From positions 238,008,233 to 238,048,232 of the forward strand of contig NC_081414.1 in NCBI RefSeq assembly GCF_030272615.1: a DNA stretch of 40,000 nt, given 5' to 3'. The notes under the pieces are model-generated. The model saw only the letters and a list, made by a program, of their open reading frames with translations. It was not told the origin of the DNA and made no database searches. The position numbers and the translations under genes are program-made. The DNA is from Cryptomeria japonica. Lineage: Eukaryota > Streptophyta > Pinopsida > Cupressales > Cupressaceae. Positions within the stretch are counted from its first letter, which is position 1; each line of letters opens with the position of its first letter. Below are positions 29,901-40,000 of this stretch, piece by piece.

Positions 29901-30089
29901 GCCCTCTTATTTGAACTCATTAATTCCACCATTTTCCAAAAAAGATGAATTTTTAGAAATTAGATTTAGAGAGCTACATCTTCTTCAAATTTTGAGCATA
30001 ATCATATTAAATTTCTCATCCAATAAAATTATTTTATGTTTTTTTGAAAAGAAGTGGCTAGTTAAGACTCTTTTGTGGCCCCAATTTCC
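26975..30089. other. Long AT-rich stretch without recognisable genes
   Basis: Small frames on both strands (27863-28066, 29225-29431, 29425-29676, 29863-30093) have no conserved motif. The only structure noted is a diverged three-copy repeat at 27492-27675. The text near 27180-27320 is locally more GC-rich but was not identified. Confidence 0.4.
27492..27675 (+). repeat. Diverged three-copy repeat, about 60 bp
   Basis: Units begin CATGGATCACCTAGCATAAC (27492), CATGAATCATCTAACATAAC (27550) and CATGAACCCATAGTATAATA (27614). Each continues with (C/T)TTGCTA or CCTGCTAG and an (A/G)GGAATC-like word. Confidence 0.6.
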
Positions 30090-31465
30090 ATGAACTAACT
30101 CAATTGAAGTAGGATACATCATTAAAGTGTCTTAGATATATGGATATCTTTTTCATTATCTCCTTATACTTGGGTCTTGAGCTATAGTGCCAACTTTTAG
30201 GATAATGTATTTTGAAGAGTACAAGAAATGATTAGTGGCTTTCAGAATATTACCTTGTTGTGGGACTTGTTATTTTGTTAAAATCTTCCTTCATTTTGAT
30301 AGGCTTACATACATTGCTACCACATGTTTGGAATTGGAATTGAGAAATTAAATCATATTTTTCGTGTAGAGAATTAGAAGGGTATCTTAATTTTCAGAGC
30401 ATGAGCATGCGATTGTGCTTTCATAAGGACATGGTTTGATTTGAGGGTTTATCTCTATTTTTTATTTGTGTAAATTGATTTTTTTAATTTTATTTCATCT
30501 TGGAGTTGAGATTTATGTAGTCTTGATCATTTGTTGATACAATACTTTATTATATTTTAGTACTAGAACACTAAGGATGATTGGGGTTCTTTAATCTCTA
30601 TTTTTATATGATGTGAATAACATGGGAGAATTAAGATGGTTATATGAGAGAGTTTTGCAATGGTTTTTTATTTTAAAGTTTACATTTCAATAAGTTTTCT
30701 TTGACTCTATCTAATAGAACATTTAGCCAAATCCTCTACGTGAGTGTTTTTGGTGAACTCTTCACATTTTTTAGTTAGATTTAGATTATACATTACCTAT
30801 GTAAAAAGAGTGTTTGGGAGGCATATGTTTCATTAGATTGTGATACAAATATATTTAGTTTTTTCTTTTTTGTTACTTATGGAGACAAACCTTGTGTGTG
30901 ATGATGAATATGCTCATACTTATGATTGTGGATTGGACTAGTTACATGATGAAAAAAGGTTAACTATGATTTGTGTACCCTATTTTTAGTTATTGCTAGT
31001 TGGATATGTTATTGAAATGTCACGATATCTATTACAACTATTATTGAGTATTTTATAGACATTGAATCTTATTTTAGAGGAGATGGACTTTGGTGCATGT
31101 GTTTGGATTAAATCATGAGATTCCAACTATGATCTTGTGTTTAGTTTCTTATTTTTCGTGCTTGGGTATGATGGACGATGACAGTGTTGTGATTAAAAAG
31201 GTGGTCACTTGATGGATATTAGAGATTCTTGGTTGATCTTATGAGCATATAGGATTCAATTGGTGAAGCATGAAACTAATCCTTGGTATTTGGGGAACAT
31301 TAATTTTTGGTGTTCTATTTTTCTTTTGAAGGTATATGATAAGTAAGACAATGTTTCTATTAGATGTTATACACCTTGTTTTTGGTCCAACCATCCAACC
31401 CAAGAACAACAATTTGCAAATACAAACCTTTATAAATTATAACCCCTTATAATTTTACACTCATT
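30090..31465 (+). repeat. Dispersed repeat family, uninterrupted copy (empty site for the LINE insertions)
   Basis: This is homologous, in inverted orientation, to 16715-17902 plus 23835-24020, and about the same total length (1376 against about 1374 bp). The site matching the LINE insertion is near 30263-30271 (complement AACAAGTCC, followed there by CACAACAAGG). No coding capacity is seen, and it is not recognised as a known family. Confidence 0.75.
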
Positions 31466-33888
31466 TTTGTGCACTTGCCTTAGTATGTTTCCTCCTATAC
31501 CTTTTCCAATAATATTTCTAGCCTTTGCACTATAAAAATGATATATAATCATATGGTGATTGTGGTATCTATCATGAGCCTTCATGCAACCGAGACACCT
31601 TTGTTTTATCCCTTTCTAGGTGGTTAGGGCTAGGTAGCTTGCCCTAGTGGTCTAGGGCACTACATACCCTTACACTTCCAAAATGGGCTCATTTTGAAAC
31701 ATTTTGATGTTGTGACCTTCCGACTAGTTGAAAGGGTACATAAACCTTTAACAGATAAAATATCTAACACATCATGCAAAAAAATAATGTAATACCCCTC
31801 TAAGCCAACTACAAATAAGGAGGTATTGTGATATCATACCTTTTCTAAATTATTATCAATAGATATATTCAATGTTAAATGCTAATAAATATAGTTAGGA
31901 ATATGGATAATTGAGGATGTGTTGTTTGCTTAGGACTTGATGCTTATAATGATTATGATTCTGTAATGTTTTCATAGGATGAAGAATGATTATATTTGTA
32001 AGGGATTTTGATGTACTAAACTATGTTGCACCAGGCGAAGTTGGAGGGTAAGTAGATGTAGTGGCCTTCCGTGACACACCTCTTAGGATGGTTTTATTAT
32101 TTGCTTGTGAATTTTATATTATTGATTTTGTATGGTGATGTCAGGTTCATGCTAGTTATTCATTAATAAGTTGATATGGTTCATGTTTACTAACTATGAT
32201 GTTTATCATGAGATAACCCTAGTATGATGAACGTATTTTATAATGATGTGTAAGTAGACTAAATAACCGATGTGTATAACATTTGATTGTTGATTAGGGT
32301 AAAGGGAAAGATATAATATTTCTCACCTGTGAGAGCCATATGATGTTGTGATTTCCTTTCACTATATTTGAGTGTTATATATATATTATATGCATATAGA
32401 TGATTGTTTTCATGCAAGATGCAGGTACTAGATATCGAGTCCACCTGGCTATAAAGGTATGAGTGTATCTTTGATCCCAATAGTAGTTGTTCGGAGGTGA
32501 CATCAAGGCCCTTACCACATCCAAAACCTATCCTATAGCCTAGTTCAGTTTGTGTGGTCTAGGTCTTAAGTTGTCCTTAGGCCTTTGGGTGTTCTTGTGC
32601 TGAATATTATTTTGGTTAAGTTATGTTTTTCATTGTTTTATATGTGGCATTTAATGTTTGGTTTATGTTGATCATAAGACAATTGATTTATGTGTGTACA
32701 TCTATACAAATATCCTACATGTGTAGGCAATAGGCAATATGAATATGCATAGAATTTAATCTGTAAACTAGAAGTTTAGGAGATTTTATTATTTCACATT
32801 TCTTTATTATGGATTGTGCTTGGCAATTACTTATTATTCCTAACCTAAGGAATTGTATGATTTGTTATTATTTTGTATTTAATAATTGAGGGTAGTTTAT
32901 TATATATATATGATATTTATATCATAGTTTGTTGGAGAAAACCATTTATATATGATTGTTATATTAGTTATATTAATTAAAATATTATTATTAATATAGA
33001 CATTAGTATTACATGATTATACCATTATGATATTATGTCTTTGTATTATAGTATGGTTATTAATGTTATTACTATTATTAATTGCATGAAAATATTATTA
33101 TTATTATTATTATTATTTTTAGAAATGAATTTAGTGTTGGAGTTTAAATGCTAATTTCTATTTTCTTTTCAAGTGGAGTGGGGTTTCTTATGGAAGGTTC
33201 CCTTTTTCATTTGGAGTGTAGGAGGAAATGGTTTTGGAGAGTGTGAAGTTGTTTTGGTAATTTTTTTTTTTGATTTTGGGAGGAAGTTTGGTTGGTGGTT
33301 TTCAAAAAAAAAAGGAGAGGGTGGTATTCAATGTTTGAGAGTGATTTTGATAATTGAAGGGTGTTTTTTGATAATTTGAGAGTGGTATTTGAATATTTGT
33401 GAGTGGTTTTGTGTGGGAGTTGTTGGTTTTGGATCTTGTGCTTGAGTTTGTGGATTTTGAAGGTGATTTTGAGTGTTTGTTGGTGATGGCCTCACATGCA
33501 AAGTCTTGGCATGTTGCTCGAGATTCTTTCCTCACATGTTTTGCTTTGTGGTGGATTTGTTTCAACCCTTGTTTTTTAATTCTTCGTTAACCAGGTTAGG
33601 TTCTTAAAACCTTTTTTTTCACTTGAAAATATGAATTTATGCTATTGAAAAGAGTGTACTATTGTGTGAATCTATGCTTATTATTATTTTGTGAGAAATC
33701 CGGTAGAATATGCTATAATCTTTGTATTCATTGATTTTTGATAAAATGGATTCTAGAATTTCTTTCGATTTTCTATGGAGTTGAGTGCATAAGCTTAATT
33801 TGTGGTTCCTTTTTATTTTTGGAGTGTATTTATGTGTTTCGAGAATGTATTTTTTTCCTTAATTTCATGAGTTTTTTATTGTGTCAAT
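31466..33888. other. AT-rich region, possible LTR start near 31788
   Basis: TGTAATACCCCTC at 31788 resembles the TGTAA(T/C)(A/G)CCC start common to many plant Ty3-gypsy LTRs, but no partner copy, PBS or target duplication confirms it. An (ATT)n run is at 33092-33118. The G/T-rich open frames at 33173-33590 reflect low-complexity GTTTTGG-type sequence and are not called as genes. Confidence 0.3.
33092..33118. repeat. (ATT)n microsatellite
   Basis: About nine ATT units in a local AT-rich tract that already has shorter ATT runs upstream. Confidence 0.9.
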
Positions 33889-34894
33889 ATGGTGCAGGGG
33901 CATAGTTAGGTCCATGGGACCTATTCAAGATGTTTGTTCTTGGTTTCATGTTTAGTTGTTAATTTTGGATGTAATAAGGTCTATAGGACCATCTTCAAAC
34001 CTTTGAAGTCCTTTTGTCTCATTTTGTAAGGCTCTGGTGCCAATTTGTTGAATGTACTCAAATAGGGATATCTTGGTGAAACTAGGTCAATGCCTCCCAA
34101 AGTGTGGTATGGGGGTATTTATAATGTATTTGGTGTTTGTATAGCCTATTTTATATGTTTTATGAGATATAAGGGATCATTAGTGTCAAAAATGTAAATT
34201 GTGCAATTTTTGTAAAAGTTGCCTGACAACTTTCAATGTTGTCAAGACACTTAGCACTCAAAAGGTGGTTGTATGACTAACCAATTCAAGTGGTGGTTAT
34301 AGAAGTTGGGTCTAGAGTATTTATAGACCCCTCAGATGTTTGGAAGGGGTTGGATGATGTTATTGTATAGAGAACTCCAAGTTGAAAGCAATTCATGAAT
34401 ATTTTCTCTGTAATTTCTAGAAAATTATTGTGCACTTTGTCTCATAACTCTCTATTTTAGATGAATTAGAACTCAAGGATGGACTTGTTGGAAATTTATA
34501 TAAGTTACCTTTCATTTGGCACTAGTTTGGTTTTATTTCATTGGGTCTTGTGCATTCTATAAGATATTTTGTCTAGACTGGTCTAAAACCCTAGGTTTGG
34601 AGGGTTTTGTCAAGAATTATGCATATCCACTCATTCCACTAATGATTTGATTTAATAATTTTTGGAATGATGGGTATGAGGGTTCTCCAAGTGGGTTTTA
34701 AACCATTTTTATAGAGGAGGAGTTCAAGTGGGGTTTTGAGCAATTGAAGGCCTAATATCTCCATGTATTAGGCCAGTTTGACAAGGTTGAGTGACTTGTT
34801 GTTGGTTTGGGTATCAAAAAAGACAAGGATACCTTTAAAATTATAAAATAAATTCAATTTTTACACCCCCTTACCTTCAAAATTGGTTGTGTAG
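33889..34894 (+). repeat. Large tandem duplication, unit 1, left part
   Basis: This matches 37074-38076 almost throughout: TCCATGGGACCTATTCA, TTGTTGAATGTACTCAAAT, ACAACTTTCAATGTTGT, CTAAAACCCTAGG, GGCCTAATATCTCCATGTAT and ACACCCCCTTACCTTC occur in both at the same spacing. It is non-coding. Unit 1 is split at 34894 by a solo LTR. Confidence 0.88.
34890..34894. repeat. Left 5-bp target duplication of the solo LTR
   Basis: TGTAG, repeated at 36568-36572. The unsplit copy has TTTAG at 38072-38076. Confidence 0.8.
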
Positions 34895-34902
34895 TGGTGC
34901 AG

Positions 34903-34946
34903 GAGCACCTATGGAGCACCTATGAAGCACCTATGAAGATCTATGG
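34903..34946 (+). repeat. 11-bp tandem repeat near the LTR start
   Basis: GAGCACCTATG at 34903 and 34914, AAGCACCTATG at 34925, then a degenerate AAGATCTATGG at 34936. Confidence 0.85.
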
Positions 34947-35379
34947 AGACAAGGTGCACTAGGGTCACTGATAGGCCCTCATGGAGAATAAATGAGAAAT
35001 GAAGTCTAAAAGGCCTTTAAGGTCTTAAAACAATTTAATCATGGCCATTAGAGCCTAAATATGCAATGAAATGTAATAGGAAGGTCAAAAAGTGTAAAAT
35101 TGTCAAAATTGGCAATTAGGCCTAGAAAGGGCTAAAATTGGGTTTTGAAGGGTAGAATAGGTAATATGATGAATAAAATCATGTAATAATGTTTAAAAGG
35201 TCATTTTATGATTATTTGGGTTGGGTAGGATATTTAGTTTCCAAAATATCAAGTTGACAAATGTGTCAATCTTGAGTTACTTTGGAGCAACTTTTGAACA
35301 ACTTTTGTTGCAACTTTGCAAAAACGGGTAGTTATGGGTAGTTACAAGGTGGATTTAGGTCTTGGATTCCAAAATACAT

Positions 35380-35387
35380 TATAAAAG
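35380..35387 (+). promoter_or_regulatory. TATA box candidate of the solo LTR
   Basis: TATAAAAG lies about 490 bp into the LTR, in a slightly less AT-rich context, as expected for an LTR promoter. No transcript evidence is available. Confidence 0.45.
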
Positions 35388-36567
35388 GGTAAGAACCGAT
35401 GAAAACATGGGAAATGTACATTGGTTTTGAATTTTGATCAATAAAACTTGTATTTTACTGCACTCTTCTACCATTTTCACAGTGACAGTCAGATCTTTTA
35501 TTGGTTTTGATGCATTTCATGTTTGTATTCTGAAAGATTATTGATTACAAGTGATAGAGGAATGATTTAAATTTGATTTTAAGGTGGTGGCATACATTTT
35601 TATTGTGTTTTATCAAAGTTCTTGGCATTTTACTAAATCTATCATAACCCTGGCTTAGGGTAACCCGAGACCTCATAAATGTGATATATTTTGTTTTAAT
35701 GCTTAACCAATCCTCATTTTGGGAAGGGATGAGGGAAAGGATGTATTTTAATTTTCCAAGGTGTGTGTAGGGTGTCATGCAAGGTTTGGCATGTGCTTCA
35801 TGATGTTTTCATGACTGTTGCAGTCACAAAGGGGCATTTTGACTGTCACAGTCAAGTGAAGAAGGCTTTGTTTGATATGAAAAAGTGTGTGATGGCCAGG
35901 AGGGCTAAGGGGAGTGTTGGTTGGTGTTTTTAAAACCTTCCTAAGGTGTTGGAGAAAGTGGAGTTCCAAAGGAAGGGCTTAAACCAATGGGTTTCCAAAG
36001 ATAGCAGCAGATTGTCATAGTGTGACATAATGATAGTCATAGAAAATGTAGCCTGATGCGGGGGCCATATCTCAGAGTTGAACCATTGGATTTATCTAAA
36101 TTTTGGATATGTTGTTCCAAAACAATTTATTCAGAATCTCACTAGAGAGATTGAGGAGTTTGGAACTGATTCAAAAGTTATATACCTCTGTGTATAGGTA
36201 TATCTAAGAGGATAGCAAGAAGGTAACTTTGGTTTTATTTAATCAAAGTGTTAAGCATTTTTGGCTTGTGAACCTAGTTTGGAGTCTAGTGGATTGTAGG
36301 GATTTCAAATACAATGTGGGAATAGCATAACTTGGTGTTAGGGTATTGAGGAGGCTTAAGAGTCAAGTGTTGATCCTTGATTAGGGTCAAAAGGAGTGAG
36401 TAGGTTATCAAACCTTGAGAGGGCAGTCTTAGACAATTGATGAGATGATCAATCATGATCATTAGAAGTTGGAATGAAAAGTTGGTTTTACCTAGCATGT
36501 TGAAAGATCCTCTAGAGTGTCACCTCAAGTGGCTGAACCCTTGAGAGTAGAGGATCCCTCTGCATCA

Positions 36568-37073
36568 TGTAGGGTAGTGGAGAGTCTAAGAGGTGGTTGT
36601 AGTGTTGTTGGAGGCCTAATTAGGATTTTGTAGGACTGTTATAGTATTAATTTGATTACCTTGGTCCAAAGTACCCCACCTTGGTTTTAACATATATTGA
36701 ACAACTTCCAAAAGGGTATCTATAAATATTTTCATTTCATCTCTTGTGTCTGTGAAACAAAATATATGATGGAAGTTGTCTCAGAACATTACTACTAAAG
36801 TCTAGGCCCATAGGGTGCATTTGGTGTGGGATGGTCTTGAAGGGTTTGTACCAAGGTTGAGATTGGTGTTTCTGAGTCCAAATAGGTTAGAGGACTTGTT
36901 GGAACTCCTGCCCCAAGTCTTGCTTATGCCTTATGCTATTATGTCTCATTAGGCCTATGAGAAGCGTTATCTAGGCTATAGTACTGGCTGAGCACTCAAT
37001 GATCAAATTGAAGTGGGGATTAGAATCTAATCACTGATTGTTGTGAGACCTCTAAGACCCTTTACATCATAGC
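36568..37073 (+). repeat. Large tandem duplication, unit 1, right part
   Basis: This matches 38072-38570: GGTGGTTGTAGTGTTGTTGG, AAAGTACCCCACCTT, GGTGCATTTGGTGTGGGATG, CTTATGCCTTATGCTATTAT and GATCAAATTGAAGTGGGG recur in order. It starts at the right TGTAG of the solo LTR and runs directly into unit 2. Confidence 0.88.
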
Positions 37074-38570
37074 ATGGTGTAGGACACAGTTGGGTCCATG
37101 GGACCTATTCAGGATGTTTGTTCTTGGTTTCATGTTTAGTTGTTCATTTTGGATGTAATAAGATCTCTAGGACCATATTCAAACCTTTGGAGTCCTTTTG
37201 TCTCATTTTCTAAGGCCTTGGTGCCAATTTGTTGAATGTACTCAAATAGGGATATCTTGGTCAAACTAGGTCAGTGCCTCCCAAAGTATGGTATGGGGGT
37301 ATGTCTGATGTATTTGGTGTTTATATACCCTATTTGAGATTTTTTCAAAGTTCTTAGGGATCATAAGTGTCAAAAATGTAAATTGTGCAATTATTATAAA
37401 AGTTACTTGACAACTTTCAATGTTGTTAAGACACTTAGCACTCGAAAGGTGGTTGTACGGATAACCAATTCAAGTGGTGGTTATAGCTGTTGAGTCTAGA
37501 GTATTTATAGACCCCTCAGATATTTGGAAGGGGTTGGTTGATGCTATTGTATGAAGAACTTCAAGTTGAAAGCAATTCATGAACATTTTCTCTGCAATTT
37601 TCATAAAAATGATGCACTCTGTCTCATAACTCTCTATTTCGGATGAATTAGAGCTCAATTATGGAATTTTTAGAAAGGTCTTTGAGTTACCTTTCATTTG
37701 GCACTAATTTGGTTTGATTTAATTAGGGTTTGTGCATTCTACAAGAGATTTTGTCTAGACTGGTCTAAAACCCTAGGCTTGGAGGGTTTTGTCAAGAATT
37801 ATGCATATCCACTCATTCCACTAACAGATTGATTCAAGAATTGGTGGAATGATGGGTATGAGGGTGATCCAGGTTTCTTTTGAACCATTTTTGTAGAGGA
37901 GGAGTTCAAGTGGGGATTTGAACAATTGAAGGCCTAATATCTCCATGTATTAGGCCAATTTGACAAGGTTGAGTGACTTGTTGTTGGTTTGGGTATCAAA
38001 ATAGCCAAGGATACCTTGAAACTTATGAAATACATTCAATTTTGACACCCCCTTACCTTCCAAATTGGTTTTTTAGGGTAGTGAAGATTCTAAGAGGTGG
38101 TTGTAGTGTTGTTGGAGGCCTAATTAGGCTTTTGTAGGACTGCAACAGTATGATTTTGAGAACCATGGTCAAAAGTACCCCACCTTTGTTTTCACATATG
38201 TTGAAAAAATTCCAAAAGGGTATCGACAAATGTTTTCATTTCATCCCTTGTGTTAGTGAAACAAAAGATGTGATGGAATTTGTCTCGGAAGAGGGCTACT
38301 AAAGTCTAGACCCAAAGGGTGCATTTGGTGTGGGATGGTCTAGCAGGGTTTGTACCAAGGTTGATATTTGTGTTTCTAAGTCCAAATATGTCAAAGGACA
38401 TGTTGGAACTCTTTCCCCAAGTCCTGCTTATGCCTTATGCTATTATGTCTCATTAGGTCTATGAGAAGTGTTGTCTAGGCTACAGTCCTGGTTGAGCACT
38501 CAATGATCAAATTGAAGTGGGGTTTAGAATCTAATCACTGATTGTTGTGAGACCTCTTAGACCCTCTTCA
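37074..38570 (+). repeat. Large tandem duplication, unit 2 (unsplit)
   Basis: This is the second copy of the roughly 1.5-kb unit, lacking the solo LTR; unit 1 without the LTR is about 1510 bp. Units differ by scattered substitutions and small indels. No gene is recognised; the small minus-strand frame at 37470-37658 is chance. The nature of the unit is unknown; it could be part of a larger LTR or a short satellite-like expansion. Confidence 0.88.
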
Positions 38571-39976
38571 TTACAATATCTTGTTTCATTCTTCAAAATT
38601 TGAGTTTAAGGTTGCACAGATGAGGTGTTTTTCTAGAGGAGATTTATATTTTTGAGTCATGTAACATCATGGGAATGCATGGGTATGATCTAGTTGCTTT
38701 TATGGAGCGTTGACCCTCAAATATAAAATGGTTCTATGTTAATTTTTGATTTCAAGTCTCAATTTTTTTTGAATTTGGCCTTTCTAGGAGCCTCTAATAG
38801 ACCTGTGCTGACAAAGAATTCAACCTTATTGCTACCAATTAATATCATTACTTTGAATATTATAGTAAATTTGACTTCATATTTTGTCTTTGCCTTTGTT
38901 GATGCAAAACTATAAGAATTACCAATACATCTTGCAATACTTTATAGGTAATTATTAGACCAAATTAAATGATATATTCTACAATATAGTAATCACATCC
39001 TCTTAGAAAGTAAATGATTAAATCTTACCAAATTAATAAACTTTATAAAAAGTAAGGAGGAAACTTATTAAGATTTAGAAAGCCATGTAAGTCCTAGTTT
39101 ATTAAAGACTTTAAAAAGAAAGAGCCTATTTATTTAAAAATAGTAAGAAAAGGTTATTATCTTTACCTTTTTGATATATATATATATATATATATATATA
39201 AACAAACAATGGTATGAAAATATTCTAAAAAAAAAATAAAAAAATTTAGATTTAAATCTAGTGTGAGGTTAGGTGGGACCCATCTAGAACTTCTATAAGA
39301 AAGGAATCTCATTTATTTAAATTTAGTTTTTTTTTATTTTAAGTTAAAAGTTAGGTAAGGAAAAATATTTGAAATAAATAAATAAAATAATAATTAAGGT
39401 TAAATACTTAATGGTAGAAATTTAGTATATGTAGTAAATTATAGTTGATTTCCAAATTATAAAGAGGTTTTATGTGGAATTAATTTTAGTTTTAGTTTTT
39501 AATTGTGTCATTTAACCTTTGATATCTTTTGAATTATATGTCATGTGTTGTGTCTTGAGTGTTTCCGAAGGTCTAATCTCTATGTTGTGCAGAAGCCTCT
39601 AATGAGTCATGTCTTTGGGTTAAGCCAATACAACATTATGTTTGAGCTTTGTGAATGTTTATTCCCATATGTTCTTATGAGTCCCACTGGATGTTGAGTG
39701 TGAACCTAGGTCTAGTGATGTGTGTGGGGCCTTATGTCATCTCCTAGCACAGGGGGTGGGCCTTTTAGTTTCACATGGTTGGGTGGTTGATTCCTTCTTC
39801 CATTGGGATATCTTGGAGTCTTATTCGTGAGCGTATGTTTCCAATTCTCTTCAGATTTAGTGGTTGGAATTTATGATGCTCATGTAAACTCTCATTAAGT
39901 CAATATTATCTATGTATAAGTAATTTGTATTATGACATTCTCAAAGAAGGGATTCATGGATTAATGATGTAATATA
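38571..39976. other. AT-rich region to the right edge, with a (TA)n tract
   Basis: No gene is seen. 38571-39500 is A/T-rich; 39540-39976 is richer in G/T and could be the end of an LTR, given the primer-binding-like sequence that follows. Confidence 0.35.
39174..39200. repeat. (TA)n microsatellite
   Basis: About 13 TA units without interruption. Confidence 0.9.
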
Positions 39977-39988
39977 TGGTATCAAGAT
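39977..39988 (+). promoter_or_regulatory. Possible tRNA-iMet primer-binding site
   Basis: TGGTATCAAGAT matches the first eight bases of the plant initiator-Met PBS (TGGTATCAGAGC) and diverges after. If real, an LTR ends just to the left and an element continues beyond the window. Eight bases alone is weak evidence. Confidence 0.3.
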
Positions 39989-40000
39989 GATTTAATAATT

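Larger units (their letters stand above)
34895..36567 (+). mobile_element. Solo LTR, 1673 bp
   Basis: The segment starts TGGTGCAG and ends CTGCATCA, an 8-bp terminal inverted repeat with one mismatch and TG..CA borders, flanked by TGTAG on both sides. Comparison with the unsplit second unit (junction at about 38076) shows the insert precisely. It contains no coding sequence, a TATA box TATAAAAG at 35380-35387 and four 11-bp GAGCACCTATG-type units at 34903-34946. No PBS or PPT lies inside or next to it, so this is an LTR left after recombination between two LTRs. Orientation is inferred from the TATA box. Confidence 0.8.

Noticed and set aside
33173-33590. Overlapping plus and minus frames of 63-87 codons
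   Set aside because: The sequence is simple G/T-rich text (GGTTTTGG words), so both strands are open by composition, with no conserved motif.
34895-36567. Minus-strand frames of 64-77 codons within the solo LTR
   Set aside because: They are non-conserved, overlap LTR promoter sequence and have no coding signature.
31788-39988. A single 8-kb LTR from TGTAATACCCC to the PBS-like TGGTATCA
   Set aside because: Only short end motifs support it, no second LTR is present and the length is extreme even after removing the solo LTR and the duplication. It is kept only as a low-confidence remark.
1-40000. tRNA, rRNA, snRNA and CRISPR-type arrays
   Set aside because: No cloverleaf-like A/B boxes with a matching acceptor stem, no rRNA-like conserved blocks and no evenly spaced repeat-spacer array were found by eye. 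The tandem arrays are head-to-tail without spacers.

Overview
The window looks like nuclear DNA from a large, repeat-filled plant genome. A gymnosperm (conifer-like) is my best guess. The composition is AT-rich. Nearly everything recognisable is decayed plant transposable elements: Ty1-copia pieces with TG..CA LTRs, a long L1-type LINE, a hAT-like insertion and a TIR element. No open frame is long or intact enough to be a convincing host gene. The assignment to gymnosperms is inference; the plant retroelement content is read from the sequence.

Layout. 1-1516 is the 3' end of an LTR retrotransposon: a broken coiled-coil ORF, several polypurine tracts and a 796-bp LTR. 1701-3119 is a second, dead copia element (end of RT, RNase H, PPT, probable LTR) carrying an 81-bp in-frame duplication. 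3250-9000 holds two diverged direct copies of one non-coding segment. The first copy carries a 534-bp hAT-like insertion with an 8-bp target duplication, and an oligo-A-ended retroposon-like block (6261-7278) lies between the copies. 8970-10720 is the most gene-like stretch. It has minus-strand exon candidates with splice-like borders around a roughly 950-bp imperfect inverted repeat whose arms encode related peptides.

10720-15730 is AT-rich and then strongly purine-rich on the plus strand. It includes an LTR-like segment and a 48-bp (16-codon) minus-strand repeat, and it is interrupted by a clear 1190-bp TIR element (14221-15410) with palindromic subterminal repeats. From 16715 to 24010 a repeat family, also present inverted and uninterrupted at 30090-31465, is split by two nested L1-type insertions. 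The inner one (17903-23203) has a perfect 14-bp target duplication and carries an extra ORF region downstream of its RNase H domain.

24440-25640 is LTR-like and has 52-bp and about 50-bp tandem arrays. 26348-26974 is a 209-bp tandem array. 33889-38570 is a 1.5-kb tandem duplication whose first copy was later split by a 1673-bp probable solo LTR (34895-36567, target duplication TGTAG). The window ends at a possible primer-binding site for another LTR element.

Nothing here works together as a pathway. The value of the window is its insertion history: filled and empty versions of several insertions sit side by side, so their order can be read. Coordinates of diverged repeats are approximate to about 5-20 bases. 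Coordinates of TIRs, target duplications and tandem arrays were counted base by base.
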